DNA of 64,000 nucleotides from Streptomyces sp. CC228A (lineage in GTDB: Bacteria; Actinomycetota; Actinomycetes; Streptomycetales; Streptomycetaceae): positions 248,001 to 312,000 of the forward strand of contig NZ_JAJPUI010000004.1 in the NCBI RefSeq assembly GCF_021390935.1. Direction: 5' to 3'. A program made the position numbers and the translations under genes. Positions 1 to 11,825 of the stretch are shown in pieces. Within the stretch, counting starts at the first letter, position 1. Each line of letters begins with the position of its first letter. Below the pieces are notes generated by a model. It was given only the letters and a program-made list of their open reading frames with translations, was not told the DNA's origin and searched no databases.

Positions 1-1745
1 TGCAGGTCATGCGCGGCCAGAAGCAGAAGGGCACGCGGTACTTCGGGCCGTACGCCCACGCGTGGGCCATCCGCGAGACCGTCGACCTCCTCCTGCGGGT
101 CTTCCCCGTCCGCACCTGCACGTCCGGCGTGTTCAGGAACGCAGCCCGCACCGGCCGCCCCTGCCTCCTCGGGTACATCGGCAAGTGCTCCGCCCCCTGC
201 GTTGGCCGGATCAGCGCCGAGGACCACCGCGAACTGGCCGAGGAGTTCTGCGACTTCATGGCCGGGCGGACCGGCACGTACATCCGCCGCCTGGAGAAGG
301 ACATGATGGCGGCGGCCGACGAGATGGAGTACGAGAAGGCCGCGCGGCTCCGCGACGACATAGAGGCCCTCAGGCGGGCCATGGAGAAGAACGCGGTCGT
401 TCTCGCCGACGCCACCGACGCCGACCTGATCGCCGTGGCCGAGGACGAGCTGGAAGCAGCCGTGCAGATCTTCCACGTCCGGGGCGGACGGGTGCGCGGC
501 CAGCGGGGCTGGGTCACCGACAAGGTCGAGGCCGTCGACACCGCCGGGCTGGTGGAGCACGCCCTGCAGCAGCTGTACGGCGAGGAGCGGGGCGACGCCG
601 TCCCCAAGGAGGTCCTCGTGCCGGCCCTCCCCGAGGACCTGGACGCCATCAGCCAGTGGCTGAGCCAGCGGCGCGGGTCCCAGGTCTCCCTGCGGGTGCC
701 GCAGCGCGGCGACAAGAAGGCACTGATGGAGACCGTGGGCCGCAACGCCCAGCACGCCCTGGTCCTGCACAAGACCAAGCGCGCCAGCGACCTCACCACG
801 CGCTCCCGCGCCCTGGAGGAGATCGCCGACGCCCTCGGCCTGGACGCCGCGCCGCTGCGCATCGAGTGCTTCGACATCTCCCACCTGCACGGCGAGGACG
901 TCGTGGCCTCCATGGTGGTCTTCGAGGACGGTCTGCCCCGCAAGAGCGAGTACCGGCGGTTCCAGATCCGCGGTTTCGAGGGGCAGGACGACGTCCGGTC
1001 CATGCATGAGGTGATCGGCCGGCGGTTCCGCCGATACCTCGCCGAGAAGGAGAAGACGGGGGAGTGGGTCGGCAGCGACGGCGAGGTGCCGGACGGGGTG
1101 CCGTCCCCCGCGGGCGGCGAGGTGCCGGACGGGGAGCCGCCCTCCACGGGCGGTGAGGTGCCCGCCGAGGTCCCTTCTGCCGCCCTGGACGACGACGGCC
1201 GCCCCAGGAAGTTCGCGTACCCGCCGCAGCTCGTCGTCGTCGACGGCGGGCAGCCGCAGGTCGCCGCCGCCCGCCGGGCCCTGGACGAGCTGGGCATCGA
1301 CGACGTCGCCGTGTGCGGGCTCGCCAAGCGCCTCGAGGAGGTCTGGCTGCCCGGCGAGGACGACCCGGTCGTCCTGCCCCGCACCAGCGAGGGCCTCTAC
1401 CTGCTCCAGCGGGTCCGCGACACGGCCCACGACTTCGCGATCCGCTACCAGCGCAGCAAGCGCACCAAGCGCCTCAGGACCGGCCCCCTGGACGCCGTGC
1501 CCGGGCTGGGCGAGGCCCGGAAGAAGACCCTGATCAAACACTTCGGCTCGGTGAAGCGGCTCCGGCAGGCGACAATCGAGCAGATCTGCGAGGTCCCCGG
1601 CGTCGGCCGGAAGACCGCCGAGGCCGTCGCCGCGGCACTCGCCCAGGCCGCCCCGGCCGCTCCCGCCGTCAACACGGCGACAGGAGAGATCATGGAAGAC
1701 GACAACGGGGACACCGCGCGTGGACGGGGATCCGGACATGAATGA
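1..1745 (+). CDS. uvrC: UvrABC system protein C, 5' end outside the window
   Basis: Nucleotide excision repair endonuclease subunit that makes both incisions around a lesion after UvrA/UvrB loading. The frame is already open at base 3 and the first visible residues correspond to about residue 110 of the family, so the GIY-YIG 3'-incision domain is missing. Visible in order are a UVR motif ([17 protein letters not shown]), the RNase H-like C-terminal nuclease with its FDISH motif, and a terminal double helix-hairpin-helix ([21 protein letters not shown]). A low-complexity insert with repeated GEVPDG units sits around 1075-1190 inside the nuclease domain. The stop overlaps the start of rapZ, so the genes are probably co-transcribed. 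Confidence 0.96.
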   Translation, partial: QVMRGQKQKGTRYFGPYAHAWAIRETVDLLLRVFPVRTCTSGVFRNAARTGRPCLLGYIGKCSAPCVGRISAEDHRELAEEFCDFMAGRTGTYIRRLEKDMMAAADEMEYEKAARLRDDIEALRRAMEKNAVVLADATDADLIAVAEDELEAAVQIFHVRGGRVRGQRGWVTDKVEAVDTAGLVEHALQQLYGEERGDAVPKEVLVPALPEDLDAISQWLSQRRGSQVSLRVPQRGDKKALMETVGRNAQHALVLHKTKRASDLTTRSRALEEIADALGLDAAPLRIECFDISHLHGEDVVASMVVFEDGLPRKSEYRRFQIRGFEGQDDVRSMHEVIGRRFRRYLAEKEKTGEWVGSDGEVPDGVPSPAGGEVPDGEPPSTGGEVPAEVPSAALDDDGRPRKFAYPPQLVVVDGGQPQVAAARRALDELGIDDVAVCGLAKRLEEVWLPGEDDPVVLPRTSEGLYLLQRVRDTAHDFAIRYQRSKRTKRLRTGPLDAVPGLGEARKKTLIKHFGSVKRLRQATIEQICEVPGVGRKTAEAVAAALAQAAPAAPAVNTATGEIMEDDNGDTARGRGSGHE

Positions 1746-2787
1746 CCACACCGACGGCACCGCGCCCGCCGCAGGCGGCGCGGAGCGAGAAGACGGAGCA
1801 GCACACGTGAGTACGGGCAGTACGGGCACGACGGCCGACGCCGCCGCCAACGGCGGGAACGGCGGCGCCAACGGTGCGAACGGCGTGAACGGCGCGGTCG
1901 GGGCGACCGGCGCGGCGGCCGAGCCCGCCATCCCCGAACTGGTGATCATCTCCGGCATGTCCGGGGCGGGCCGCAGCACCGCGGCCAAGTGCCTGGAGGA
2001 CCTCGGCTGGTTCGTCGTCGACAACCTGCCGCCGGCCCTCATCCCCACCATGGTCGAGCTCGGCGCCCGGTCGCAGGGCAACGTGGCCCGCATCGCCGTC
2101 GTCGTCGACGTCCGCGGCCGGCAGTTCTTCGACAACCTCCGCGACTCCCTCGCCGTGCTCGACGCCAAGGGCGTCAAGCGCCGCATCGTCTTCCTCGAGT
2201 CCTCCGACGAGGCCCTCGTCCGCCGCTTCGAGTCCGTGCGCCGCCCCCACCCGCTGCAGGGGGACGGCCGCATCGTCGACGGCATCGCCGCCGAGCGCGA
2301 CCTGCTGCGCGAGCTGCGCGGCGACGCCGACCTGGTGATCGACACCTCCAGCCTCAACGTGCACGAGCTGCGCGCCAAGATGGACGCCCAGTTCGCCGGC
2401 GACGAGGAACCCGAGCTGCGGGCCACCGTCATGTCCTTCGGCTACAAGTACGGGCTGCCCGTCGACGCGGACCTGGTGGTCGACTGCCGGTTCCTGCCGA
2501 ACCCGCACTGGGTCCCGGAGCTGCGCCCCTTCACCGGCCTCAACGAGGAGGTCTCCGCGTACGTCTTCAACCAGCCCGGCGCCAAGGACTTCCTGGACCG
2601 CTACACCGAGCTGCTGGAACTGATCGCCGCGGGCTACCGCCGCGAGGGCAAGCGCTACGTGACCATCGCCGTCGGCTGCACCGGCGGCAAGCACCGCTCG
2701 GTCGCCATGTCCGAGAAGCTCGCCGCCCGGCTCGCCTCCGAGGGCGTCGAGACCGTCGTCGTCCACCGCGACATGGGGCGCGAGTGA
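1738..2787 (+). CDS. rapZ: RapZ-type nucleotide-binding protein
   Basis: P-loop protein of the RapZ/YvcJ family. In E. coli RapZ is an adaptor that directs RNase E to the small RNA GlmZ; in Gram-positives the role is less clear. The Walker A motif is GMSGAGRS, near residue 60. The C-terminal domain has the conserved [10 protein letters not shown] and ends HRDMGRE. The first 60 or so residues are a Gly/Ala/Asn-rich tail (NGGNGGANGANG), so the start is uncertain. ATG 1738 is chosen because it slightly overlaps the uvrC stop; GTG 1807 and an in-frame GTG at 1720 are alternatives. The gene overlaps yvcK by four bases (GTGA). Confidence 0.93.
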   Translation: MNDHTDGTAPAAGGAEREDGAAHVSTGSTGTTADAAANGGNGGANGANGVNGAVGATGAAAEPAIPELVIISGMSGAGRSTAAKCLEDLGWFVVDNLPPALIPTMVELGARSQGNVARIAVVVDVRGRQFFDNLRDSLAVLDAKGVKRRIVFLESSDEALVRRFESVRRPHPLQGDGRIVDGIAAERDLLRELRGDADLVIDTSSLNVHELRAKMDAQFAGDEEPELRATVMSFGYKYGLPVDADLVVDCRFLPNPHWVPELRPFTGLNEEVSAYVFNQPGAKDFLDRYTELLELIAAGYRREGKRYVTIAVGCTGGKHRSVAMSEKLAARLASEGVETVVVHRDMGRE

Positions 2788-3809
2788 GGCGCCCGTACCG
2801 GCGGCGTACGAGCACCCTGTCCGCCCGTACGCTCCGCCGACGCGGCACCCAGCCCAAGGTCGTGGCCCTGGGCGGCGGCATGGGCCTGTCCGCGTCACTG
2901 GCCGCGCTGCGCCGCATCACCGGAGACCTGACCGCCGTCGTCACGGTCGCCGACGACGGCGGCTCCAGCGGCCGTCTGCGCGAGGAGCTCGGCGTCCTGC
3001 CCCCCGGCGACCTGCGCAAGGCCCTCGCCGCGCTGTGCGGCGACGACGACTGGGGCCAGACCTGGGCCCGCGTCATCCAGCACCGCTTCCAGTCCAAGGG
3101 CGACCTGCACGAGCACGCCGTGGGCAACGTGCTGATCGTCGCGCTGTGGGAGCAGCTCGGCGACCCCGTGCAGGCCCTCGACCTCGTCGGGAAACTGCTC
3201 GGGGCGCACGGGCGGGTGCTGCCGATGTCCGCCGTGCCGCTGGAGCTCCAGGCCCTGGTCCGGGGCCACGACCCGGAGCGGCCGCGGGACGTGGACCTCG
3301 TACGGGGCCAGGCCACGGTGGCGCTCACCCCCGGTGAGGTGCAGTCCGTCCACCTGGTGCCGAACGACCCGCCGGCCGTCCCCGAGGCGGTGGAGGCCGT
3401 GCTGGACGCCGACTGGGTGGTGCTCGGCCCGGGCTCCTGGTTCTCCTCGGTGATCCCGCACCTGCTGGTGCCGGAACTGCTCGACGCGCTGACCGAGACC
3501 AAGGCCCGCCGGGTCCTCTCACTGAACCTCGCGCCGCAGCCCGGGGAAACCGCGGGCTTCTCCCCGCAGCGTCATTTGGAGGTTTTGGCCCGACACGCCC
3601 CTAAACTCTCGCTGGACGTGGTGCTGGCCGACGAGGCCGCCGTGCCCGACCGCGGGTCGTTGTCCGAGGCCGCCGAAAGGCTCGGAGCCGCGGTCGAGCT
3701 GGCGCCGGTGGCCAGGGAGGACGGACTGCCCAGGCACGACCCGGAGCTGCTGGCCGCCGCGTACGACCGTATTTTCCGGATGCATGGAAGGATCGGCCCA
3801 TGGCGATGA
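2784..3809 (+). CDS. yvcK: YvcK/CofD-like family protein (gluconeogenesis factor)
   Basis: Cytoplasmic UDP-sugar-binding protein of the YvcK family. In Bacillus and mycobacteria it is needed for normal morphology and growth on gluconeogenic carbon. The product has about 341 residues. It shows the N-terminal [14 protein letters not shown] nucleotide loop, [16 protein letters not shown] and PPGDLRKAL, then VGNVLI, all family signatures. The GTG start shares GTGA with the rapZ stop, which implies translational coupling. The 3' end overlaps whiA. The order rapZ-yvcK-whiA is conserved across actinobacteria and firmicutes. Confidence 0.95.
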   Translation: MRRPYRRRTSTLSARTLRRRGTQPKVVALGGGMGLSASLAALRRITGDLTAVVTVADDGGSSGRLREELGVLPPGDLRKALAALCGDDDWGQTWARVIQHRFQSKGDLHEHAVGNVLIVALWEQLGDPVQALDLVGKLLGAHGRVLPMSAVPLELQALVRGHDPERPRDVDLVRGQATVALTPGEVQSVHLVPNDPPAVPEAVEAVLDADWVVLGPGSWFSSVIPHLLVPELLDALTETKARRVLSLNLAPQPGETAGFSPQRHLEVLARHAPKLSLDVVLADEAAVPDRGSLSEAAERLGAAVELAPVAREDGLPRHDPELLAAAYDRIFRMHGRIGPWR

Positions 3810-4789
3810 CGGCAGCGGTGAAAGACGAGATCTCCCGGCTTCCCGTCACCCGCACGTGCTGCAGAAAGGCGGAGGTCTCGTCGATCCTGCGGTTCGCCGG
3901 GGGCCTGCACCTGGTCAGCGGGCGCATCGTGATCGAGGCCGAGCTGGACACCGCGATGGCGGCGCGCCGGCTGAAGCGGGACATCGCGGAGATCTTCGGG
4001 CACGGTTCGGAGCTGATCGTGATGGCTCCGGGCGGACTGCGGCGCGGTTCGCGCTTCGTGGTGCGGGTGGTCGCGGGCGGTGACCAGCTCGCCCGCCAGA
4101 CCGGGCTCGTCGACGGGCGCGGCCGTCCCATCAGGGGCCTGCCGCCGCAGGTGGTCTCCGGCGCCACCTGCGACGCCGAGGCCGCCTGGCGCGGGGCCTT
4201 CCTCGCGCACGGTTCCCTGACCGAGCCGGGCCGCTCCTCGTCCCTTGAGGTCACCTGCCCGGGACCGGAGGCCGCGCTCGCGCTGGTCGGCGCCGCCCGC
4301 CGCCTCTCCATCGCCGCGAAGGCCCGCGAGGTGCGGGGTGTGGACCGGGTCGTCGTCCGGGACGGCGACGCGATCGGCGCCCTCCTGACCCGGCTGGGCG
4401 CCCACGAGTCGGTCCTCGCGTGGGAGGAGCGGCGGATGCGGCGCGAGGTGCGCGCCACCGCGAACCGGCTGGCCAACTTCGACGACGCGAACCTGCGCCG
4501 TTCGGCCCGCGCCGCCGTCGCGGCCGGCGCCCGCGTCGCCCGTGCGCTGGAGATCCTCGGCGAGGACGTGCCCGAGCACCTCGCCGCCGCCGGACGGCTG
4601 CGCATGGAGCACAAGCAGGCGTCCCTGGAGGAACTCGGGGCGCTCGCGGACCCGCCGCTGACGAAGGACGCGGTGGCCGGGCGGATCCGCCGCCTGCTCG
4701 CCATGGCCGACAAGCGCGCGGCCGACCTCGGCATCCCCGGCACGGAGTCGAACCTGACGGAGGAGATGGCGGACGGCCTCGTCAGCTGA
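3800..4789 (+). CDS. whiA: Sporulation transcription factor WhiA
   Basis: DNA-binding regulator of 329 residues that, with WhiB, controls sporulation septation genes in Streptomyces aerial hyphae. The N-terminal two thirds resemble a LAGLIDADG homing-endonuclease fold that has lost its nuclease ([32 protein letters not shown]). The C-terminal helix-turn-helix contains [26 protein letters not shown]. The sequence is almost identical to the S. coelicolor protein as I remember it. ATG 3800 has GGAAGGA about nine bases upstream; a second ATG at 3806 is possible. Last gene of the uvrC-rapZ-yvcK-whiA operon. Confidence 0.97.
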   Translation: MAMTAAVKDEISRLPVTRTCCRKAEVSSILRFAGGLHLVSGRIVIEAELDTAMAARRLKRDIAEIFGHGSELIVMAPGGLRRGSRFVVRVVAGGDQLARQTGLVDGRGRPIRGLPPQVVSGATCDAEAAWRGAFLAHGSLTEPGRSSSLEVTCPGPEAALALVGAARRLSIAAKAREVRGVDRVVVRDGDAIGALLTRLGAHESVLAWEERRMRREVRATANRLANFDDANLRRSARAAVAAGARVARALEILGEDVPEHLAAAGRLRMEHKQASLEELGALADPPLTKDAVAGRIRRLLAMADKRAADLGIPGTESNLTEEMADGLVS

Positions 4790-6496
<1,707 letters not shown>

Positions 6497-6545
6497 TCGG
6501 AAGCACCACTACGATCAGCAGCAGGGCTGGCACCTCGATGTGAGC

Positions 6546-6587
6546 ACAGGGCTCGGGCAGCGCACGGCAGCGCTGCGCGGGCCCTGT
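6546..6587 (+). terminator. Hairpin between gap and pgk
   Basis: ACAGGGC...GGCAGCGC (6546-6563) pairs with GCGCTGC...GCCCTGT (6570-6587), leaving a short loop and a small internal mismatch. It sits 50 bp after gap and 50 bp before pgk in co-directional genes. It could terminate partially, protect the gap mRNA 3' end, or lower pgk expression relative to gap. Confidence 0.5.
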
Positions 6588-6638
6588 CGCTTGCCCCGAC
6601 CCGCCGGCCCCCGTCCCTTCCAAGGAGCACGAAAACCG

Positions 6639-7850
6639 ATGAAGACGATCGACGAACTTCTCGCCCAGGGAGTCCAGGGCAAGCGGGTCTTCGTCCGCGC
6701 CGACCTCAACGTGCCGCTCGACGGCGGCACGATCACCGACGACGGCCGGATCCGCGCCGTCCTGCCGACCCTGCAGGCCCTCACCGCGGCCGGTGCCAAG
6801 GTCGTCGTGGCCTCGCACCTGGGGCGCCCCAAGGGCGAGCCCGACCCGGCGTTCTCCCTCCGCCCCGTCGCCGCACGCCTCGCCGAGCTGCTCGGCCGGT
6901 CCGTGGCGTTCGCCGCCGACACCATCGGCAGCGAGGCCCACGCCGCCGTGAACGGCCTGGAGGCCGGCCAGGTCGCGGTCATCGAGAACCTGCGCTTCCA
7001 CCCCGGCGAGACCTCGAAGGACCCGGCCGCCCGCGCCGAACTCGCCACCCGCCTGGAGGCCCTCGCGGACGTGTACGTCGGCGACGGCTTCGGCGCCGTC
7101 CACCGCCGGCACGCCTCGGTGTACGAGCTGCCGCGGCTCATGCCGTCCTACGCCGGCTACCTCATCGCGTCCGAGGTGGGCGTCCTGAAGAAGCTCACCG
7201 AGGACGTCAAGCGGCCGTACGTGGTCGTGCTCGGCGGCGCCAAGGTCTCCGACAAGCTGGGCGTCATCGACAACCTGCTCAAGAAGGCCGACCGCATCCT
7301 CATCGGCGGCGGCATGGCGTACACCTTCCTCAAGGCCCAGGGCCACGAGGTGGGCATCTCGCTGCTGCAGGAGGACCAGGTCCCCGCCTGCCGCGACTAC
7401 CTGGCGGAGGCAGGGAAGCGCGGCGTGGAGTTCGTCCTCCCCGCCGACGTGCTGGTCTCCACCGAGTTCCCGGACCTGAAGACCAAGGCCCCGGCGAACC
7501 CGGGCACCGTCGCCGCGGACGCCATCCCCGCCGACCAGGAGGGCCTGGACATCGGCCCCCGGACCCGCGAGCTGTACGCCGCGAAGCTCGCCGACGCCGG
7601 CACCGTCTTCTGGAACGGTCCCATGGGCGTCTTCGAGCACCCCGACTACGCCGAGGGCACCAAGGCCGTCGCCCAGGCGCTCGTCGACTCCCCGGCCTTC
7701 AGCGTCGTCGGCGGCGGGGACTCCGCCGCCGCCGTCCGTACCCTGGGCTTCGACGAGAACGCATTCGGCCACATCTCGACCGGCGGCGGCGCCAGCCTCG
7801 AGTACCTCGAAGGCAAGACGCTTCCCGGCCTCGCCGCACTGGAGGACTGA
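6639..7850 (+). CDS. pgk: Phosphoglycerate kinase
   Basis: Transfers the acyl phosphate of 1,3-bisphosphoglycerate to ADP; 403 residues, normal length. The N-terminal motif [16 protein letters not shown], the substrate-binding SHLGRPKGE, and the C-terminal nucleotide-binding GGGDSAAAV and [18 protein letters not shown] are intact. ATG 6639 is chosen because AAGGAG lies about 12 bases upstream and the protein starts MKTIDEL like its homologues; the frame stays open further upstream without homology. tpiA starts five bases after the stop. Confidence 0.98.
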   Translation: MKTIDELLAQGVQGKRVFVRADLNVPLDGGTITDDGRIRAVLPTLQALTAAGAKVVVASHLGRPKGEPDPAFSLRPVAARLAELLGRSVAFAADTIGSEAHAAVNGLEAGQVAVIENLRFHPGETSKDPAARAELATRLEALADVYVGDGFGAVHRRHASVYELPRLMPSYAGYLIASEVGVLKKLTEDVKRPYVVVLGGAKVSDKLGVIDNLLKKADRILIGGGMAYTFLKAQGHEVGISLLQEDQVPACRDYLAEAGKRGVEFVLPADVLVSTEFPDLKTKAPANPGTVAADAIPADQEGLDIGPRTRELYAAKLADAGTVFWNGPMGVFEHPDYAEGTKAVAQALVDSPAFSVVGGGDSAAAVRTLGFDENAFGHISTGGGASLEYLEGKTLPGLAALED

Positions 7851-7855
7851 ACACC

Positions 7856-8632
7856 GTGACCACCCGCACCCCGCTGATGGCGGGCAACTGGAAGATGAAC
7901 CTCAACCACCTTGAGGCCATCGCCCACGTCCAGAAGCTCGCCTTCGCCCTGACCGACAAGGACTACGCGGACACGGAGGTGGCGGTCCTCGTGCCGTTCA
8001 CCGACCTGCGGTCCGTCCAGACCCTCGTCGACGGCGACAAGCTGAAGATCAAGTACGGCGCCCAGGACCTGTCGGCACACGACTCCGGCGCCTACACCGG
8101 CGAGATCTCCGGCGCCATGCTCGCCAAGCTGTCCTGCACGTACGTCGCCGTCGGCCACTCCGAGCGCCGCCAGTACCACGGCGAGACCGACACCACCTGC
8201 AACGAGAAGGTGAAGGCCGCCTACAAGCACGGCCTGACCCCGATCCTGTGCGTCGGCGAGGGCCTCGACGTCCGCAAGGCCGGCGACCAGGTCGCCTACA
8301 CCCTGGCCCAGCTCGACGGCGCGCTGAAGAGCATCCCCGCCGAGCAGGCCGAGTCCATCGTGATCGCGTACGAGCCGGTCTGGGCGATCGGCACCGGCGA
8401 GGTCGCCACCCCCGAGGACGCCCAGGAGGTGTGCGGGGCCATCCGCGGCCGCCTGGCCGAGCTGTACTCGCAGGACCTGGCCGACCGGGTACGGATCCAG
8501 TACGGCGGCTCCGTCAAGGCCGGCAACATCGCCGCGATCATGTCGCAGCCGGATGTGGACGGCGCCCTGGTCGGCGGTGCCTCGCTGGACACCGAGGAGT
8601 TCGTCAAGATCGTCCGCTTCCGCGACCAGTGA
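7856..8632 (+). CDS. tpiA: Triosephosphate isomerase
   Basis: Interconverts dihydroxyacetone phosphate and glyceraldehyde 3-phosphate; 258 residues. GNWKMN holds the catalytic Asn/Lys, VGHSERR the electrophilic His, and [10 protein letters not shown] the catalytic Glu; GGSVKAGN is the phosphate-binding loop. GTG start five bases after pgk, with GGAGG in the end of pgk serving as ribosome site, so translation is probably coupled. Confidence 0.98.
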   Translation: MTTRTPLMAGNWKMNLNHLEAIAHVQKLAFALTDKDYADTEVAVLVPFTDLRSVQTLVDGDKLKIKYGAQDLSAHDSGAYTGEISGAMLAKLSCTYVAVGHSERRQYHGETDTTCNEKVKAAYKHGLTPILCVGEGLDVRKAGDQVAYTLAQLDGALKSIPAEQAESIVIAYEPVWAIGTGEVATPEDAQEVCGAIRGRLAELYSQDLADRVRIQYGGSVKAGNIAAIMSQPDVDGALVGGASLDTEEFVKIVRFRDQ

Positions 8633-8665
8633 GTATGCGGTAAGGCCGATCCGTCGTACCCTTGC

Positions 8666-8694
8666 GGGGGTCCGGGCAGTGCGCCCGGGCCCCC
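8666..8694 (+). terminator. Terminator-like hairpin after tpiA
   Basis: GGGGGTCCGGGC (8666-8677) pairs with GCCCGGGCCCCC (8683-8694) through one G-T wobble, with a five-base loop. It starts 34 bases after the tpiA stop and probably ends the gap-pgk-tpiA transcript. No T tract. Confidence 0.7.
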
Positions 8695-8740
8695 GTCGTC
8701 CATCCAGTCCGAGAGAATTGCCAGGAAGTAGGGTCCAGCC

Positions 8741-8977
8741 GTGATTATGGGGTTCTCGATCGCCCTGATCGTGTTCAGCCTGCTGCTGATGCTGCTGGTG
8801 CTGATGCACAAGGGGAAGGGCGGCGGTCTCTCCGACATGTTCGGTGGCGGCATGCAGTCCTCCGTGGGCGGCTCCTCGGTCGCCGAGCGCAACCTCGACC
8901 GCATCACCGTGGTCGTCGGCCTGCTCTGGGTCGCCTGCATCATCGTCGTCGGCCTCCTCATCAAGTTGGAGGCGTAG
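8741..8977 (+). CDS. secG: Preprotein translocase subunit SecG
   Basis: Small partner of SecYE in the membrane export channel; 78 residues. Two transmembrane helices (IALIVFSLLLMLLVLM and ITVVVGLLWVACIIVVGLLI) flank a Gly-rich cytoplasmic loop (GGGLSDMFGGG) typical of SecG. A TAGGGT -10-like box at 8729-8734 would place the transcription start at or next to the GTG start, so the mRNA may be leaderless; if a leader exists, AGGAAG at 8723 is a distant ribosome site. ATG 8747 is an alternative start. Confidence 0.93.
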   Translation: MIMGFSIALIVFSLLLMLLVLMHKGKGGGLSDMFGGGMQSSVGGSSVAERNLDRITVVVGLLWVACIIVVGLLIKLEA

Positions 8978-9040
8978 CCGGGACCTCCCGGCCCCGCGTC
9001 CACTGTCCGCGTCCCGTGGCGAAGGGGTAACTCCCCTCAC

Positions 9041-9068
9041 TGGACGCGCGTTGGGCCTTACGTAGACT
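9041..9068 (+). promoter_or_regulatory. Promoter for the RbpA-like gene
   Basis: TGGACG (9041-9046), 16 bases, then TAGACT (9063-9068). TAGACT fits the TAGPuPuT preference of the principal sigma factor in Streptomyces closely, and the -35 box matches TTGACA in four of six positions. The predicted leader is about 30 bases. Confidence 0.55.
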
Positions 9069-9106
9069 GGGGCATCCTTGAGCACCGCACGCAGGGAGTG
9101 ACGACC

Positions 9107-9442
9107 GTGGCAAGTGGCAACGCTATCCGGGGCAGCCGGGTGGGAGCGGGGCCGATGGGAGAGGCCGAGCGCGGCGAGTCCGCGCCCCGGCTCCGCGTTT
9201 CCTTCTGGTGCTCCAACGGGCACGAGACTCAGCCGAGCTTCGCGAGCGACGCGCAGGTCCCCGACACGTGGGACTGCCCGCGCTGCGGCTTCCCTGCCGG
9301 CCAGGACCGGGACAACCCGCCGGACCCGCCGCGCACCGAGCCGTACAAGACGCATCTCGCGTACGTGCGGGAGCGCCGCAGCGACGCGGACGGCGAGGCG
9401 ATCCTGGCCGAGGCGCTCGCCAAGCTCCGCGGCGAGATCTGA
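9107..9442 (+). CDS. RbpA-family RNA polymerase-binding protein
   Basis: Small actinobacterial protein of 111 residues that resembles RbpA, which binds RNA polymerase and the principal sigma factor and stabilises open complexes. Features are an N-terminal AIRGSRVG tail, a Cys-rich zinc-type core (CSNGHE then CPRCG), a PPRT basic linker and a sigma-interacting helix ([23 protein letters not shown]). Streptomyces carries a second, more typical RbpA elsewhere; this looks like its divergent paralogue. GTG 9107 is preferred over GTG 9098 because AGGGAG lies seven bases upstream of it. Monocistronic, between its own promoter and a strong terminator. Confidence 0.82.
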   Translation: MASGNAIRGSRVGAGPMGEAERGESAPRLRVSFWCSNGHETQPSFASDAQVPDTWDCPRCGFPAGQDRDNPPDPPRTEPYKTHLAYVRERRSDADGEAILAEALAKLRGEI

Positions 9443-9462
9443 GACGGCGCACCGCACCGCGA

Positions 9463-9514
9463 GGCAAGGGCCCCGCCCGCAGGAACGACAGTTCCGGCGG
9501 GCGGGGCCCTTGCC
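9463..9514. terminator. Strong terminator after the RbpA-like gene
   Basis: An 18-bp perfect stem (GGCAAGGGCCCCGCCCGC at 9463-9480 with its complement at 9497-9514) is extended inward by AGGAAC/GTTCC. It lies 20 bases after the stop. No T tract. Confidence 0.85.
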
Positions 9515-9533
9515 GCTTCCGGCCTGTCCGGCC

Positions 9534-9557
9534 TGTGGACAACGGGCCTGTGGACAA
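9534..9557 (-). promoter_or_regulatory. Two tandem DnaA-box sequences upstream of pgi
   Basis: TGTGGACAA occurs at 9534-9542 and 9549-9557. Read on the minus strand each is TTGTCCACA, the preferred Streptomyces DnaA box. The start-to-start distance is 15 bp and the flanking GGCC/GGGCC is also repeated. They lie about 80 bp upstream of the pgi start, between it and the terminator. Binding is inferred from sequence only. Confidence 0.6.
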
Positions 9558-9635
9558 GTCCGTCGGAGTCTTCCCGATCAATTAGGTTGGAGGGGCAGCG
9601 GGGCAATCAGGCAGGTACGAAGAAGAAGTGGGCTG

Positions 9636-11303
9636 ATGTCCAAGATGATGGCGGAACGCACCAGCGGCCGACGGCTCGACCAGTTGCCCGAGTGGAGTGC
9701 GCTCGGGAAGCACCGGGAGCAGTTCGGCAGCACGCATCTGCGCGAGTTGTTCGCCGGCGACCCGCAGCGGGGCACCACGCACACCCTGCGCGTCGGCGAC
9801 CTCCACCTCGACTACTCCAAGCACCTCGTCACCGGCGAGACGCTCGCGCTGCTGCGCGACCTCGCCGCAGCCACCGGCGTCGCCGAGCTCAGGGACGCCA
9901 TGTTCCGCGGCGACAAGATCAATAACACGGAGGGGCGCGCCGTCCTCCACACCGCGCTGCGCGCCCCGCGCGAGGCCGTGATCGAGGTCGACGGCCGGAA
10001 CGTGGTACCGGACGTGCACGCCGTCCTCGACCAGATGAGCGCCTTCAGCGAGCGCGTGCGGTCCGGCGGATGGACCGGCCACACCGGGAAGCCCATCAAG
10101 AACATCGTCAACGTCGGCATCGGCGGCTCCGACCTGGGCCCGGCCATGGCTTACGAGGCGCTGCGCCCCTACACCCGCCGGGACCTGACGTTCCGTTTCG
10201 TCTCCAACGTGGACGGCGCCGACCTGCACGAGGCCGTGCACGACCTGGACGCCGAGGAGACCCTCTTCATCATCGCGTCCAAGACGTTCACGACCATCGA
10301 GACCATCACCAACGCCACCTCCGCGCGGGACTGGCTGCTCACCGAGCTGAAGGCCGGCCAGGAAGCCGTCGCCAAGCACTTCGTGGCCCTGTCGACCAAC
10401 GCCGAGAAGGTGCAGGACTTCGGCATCGACACGGCCAACATGTTCGCGTTCTGGGACTGGGTCGGCGGGCGCTACTCCTACGACTCCGCCATCGGCCTGT
10501 CCCTGATGATCGCCATCGGGCCCGACCGGTTCCGCGAGATGCTCGACGGCTTCCGGCTGATGGACGAGCACTTCCGCACGGCCCCGCCGGAGGAGAACGC
10601 CCCGCTGCTGCTCGGCCTGCTGGGCGTCTGGTACGGCGCTTTCTTCGACGCGCAGTCGCACGCGGTCCTGCCCTACTCCCACTACCTGTCGAAGTTCACC
10701 GCGTACCTCCAGCAGCTCGACATGGAGTCCAACGGCAAGTCCGTCGACCGCGACGGCAACCCCGTCGCGTGGCAGACCGGGCCCGTCGTGTGGGGCACGC
10801 CCGGCACCAACGGGCAGCACGCCTACTTCCAGCTCATCCACCAGGGCACGAAGGTCATCCCGGCCGACTTCATCGGGTTCGCCCGGCCCGTCGACGACCT
10901 GCCGCCCGGTCTGGTCGCCCAGCACGACCTGCTGATGGCGAACTTCTTCGCCCAGACCCAGGCGCTCGCCTTCGGCAAGACCCCCGACGAGGTGCGGGCC
11001 GAGGGCGTCGCCGAGGAACTGGTCCCGCACAAGACGTTCCGCGGCAACCACCCGACGACCACCATCCTCGCGGACGCGCTGACCCCCTCCGTCCTCGGCC
11101 AGCTCATCGCGCTGTACGAGCACAAGGTCTTCGTCCAGGGCGCCGTCTGGAACATCGACTCGTTCGACCAGTGGGGCGTCGAGCTCGGCAAGGTCCTCGC
11201 CAAGCGCATCGAGCCCGTGCTCACGCAGGGCGTGGGAGGCGAGGACCTGGACAGCTCCACCGCCGCACTCGCCGCCGCCTACCGGGCGCTGAGGGCGCGG
11301 TAG
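9636..11303 (+). CDS. pgi: Glucose-6-phosphate isomerase
   Basis: Interconverts glucose 6-phosphate and fructose 6-phosphate, joining glycolysis to the pentose phosphate operon 5 kb downstream; about 555 residues. Signatures seen are GIGGSDLGP (phosphate binding), the DWVGGRYS motif, [19 protein letters not shown], and the C-terminal [14 protein letters not shown]. The start is uncertain: ATG 9636 ([11 protein letters not shown]) or ATG 9645/9648; there is only a weak GAAGAAG ribosome site. The upstream open frame has no homology. Confidence 0.96.
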   Translation: MSKMMAERTSGRRLDQLPEWSALGKHREQFGSTHLRELFAGDPQRGTTHTLRVGDLHLDYSKHLVTGETLALLRDLAAATGVAELRDAMFRGDKINNTEGRAVLHTALRAPREAVIEVDGRNVVPDVHAVLDQMSAFSERVRSGGWTGHTGKPIKNIVNVGIGGSDLGPAMAYEALRPYTRRDLTFRFVSNVDGADLHEAVHDLDAEETLFIIASKTFTTIETITNATSARDWLLTELKAGQEAVAKHFVALSTNAEKVQDFGIDTANMFAFWDWVGGRYSYDSAIGLSLMIAIGPDRFREMLDGFRLMDEHFRTAPPEENAPLLLGLLGVWYGAFFDAQSHAVLPYSHYLSKFTAYLQQLDMESNGKSVDRDGNPVAWQTGPVVWGTPGTNGQHAYFQLIHQGTKVIPADFIGFARPVDDLPPGLVAQHDLLMANFFAQTQALAFGKTPDEVRAEGVAEELVPHKTFRGNHPTTTILADALTPSVLGQLIALYEHKVFVQGAVWNIDSFDQWGVELGKVLAKRIEPVLTQGVGGEDLDSSTAALAAAYRALRAR

Positions 11304-11306
11304 ACC

Positions 11307-11825
11307 ATGACGGGGGAGGACACGGTGCACGACAACGCCCGGCTGAGACTGCGGACGCCCGCCCACACGCTCCACGAGCGGGCCGTCACCTGGTGGCGCA
11401 CCCAGTGGCTGCTGACCACGGCCGTCCTGGGCGCCGCCCTCGCCGTGACGGCCTGGCTGGCCGAGCCCGTCAGGGGCTGGGCGGCGGCCGCCGCGGGCGC
11501 CGTGGCGGCGGCGGGCCTCGCCGGCACCGTGTTCCTCCCCCGCTGGTGGTACACGGTCCACCGATGGGAGGTCACGGACGAGGCGGTGTACGTCCGTACG
11601 GGTTATTTCTGGCAGGAGTGGCGCATCGCGCCGATGTCCCGCATCCAGACCGTGGACACCGTCCGCGGGCCCCTGGAGCAGGTCTTCCGCCTCGCCACCG
11701 TCACGGTGACCACCGCGTCGGCCAAGGGCGCGATCACCATCGCCGGGCTGGACCACGAGGTGGCGGCCGACCTCGCCCGCCGGCTGACCCGCATCGCGCA
11801 GGCCACGCCGGGGGACGCGACATGA
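11307..11825 (+). CDS. Membrane PH-domain protein (DUF304), first of a pair
   Basis: 172-residue protein with two predicted transmembrane helices (about residues 30-75) followed by a bacterial PH domain of the DUF304/YdbS type (WYTVHRWEVTDEAVYVRTG, then PMSRIQTVDTVRGPLEQVFRLATVTV). Function unknown; such pairs in Bacillus (YdbS/YdbT) have been linked to bacteriocin resistance. It starts three bases after pgi and overlaps the next gene by ATGA, so pgi and both PH genes may share a transcript. Confidence 0.85.
   Translation: MTGEDTVHDNARLRLRTPAHTLHERAVTWWRTQWLLTTAVLGAALAVTAWLAEPVRGWAAAAAGAVAAAGLAGTVFLPRWWYTVHRWEVTDEAVYVRTGYFWQEWRIAPMSRIQTVDTVRGPLEQVFRLATVTVTTASAKGAITIAGLDHEVAADLARRLTRIAQATPGDAT

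Noticed and set aside
9582..11756. 724-codon minus-strand frame antisense to pgi
   Set aside because: Shadow of pgi and the first PH-domain gene; no recognisable sequence and no ribosome site.
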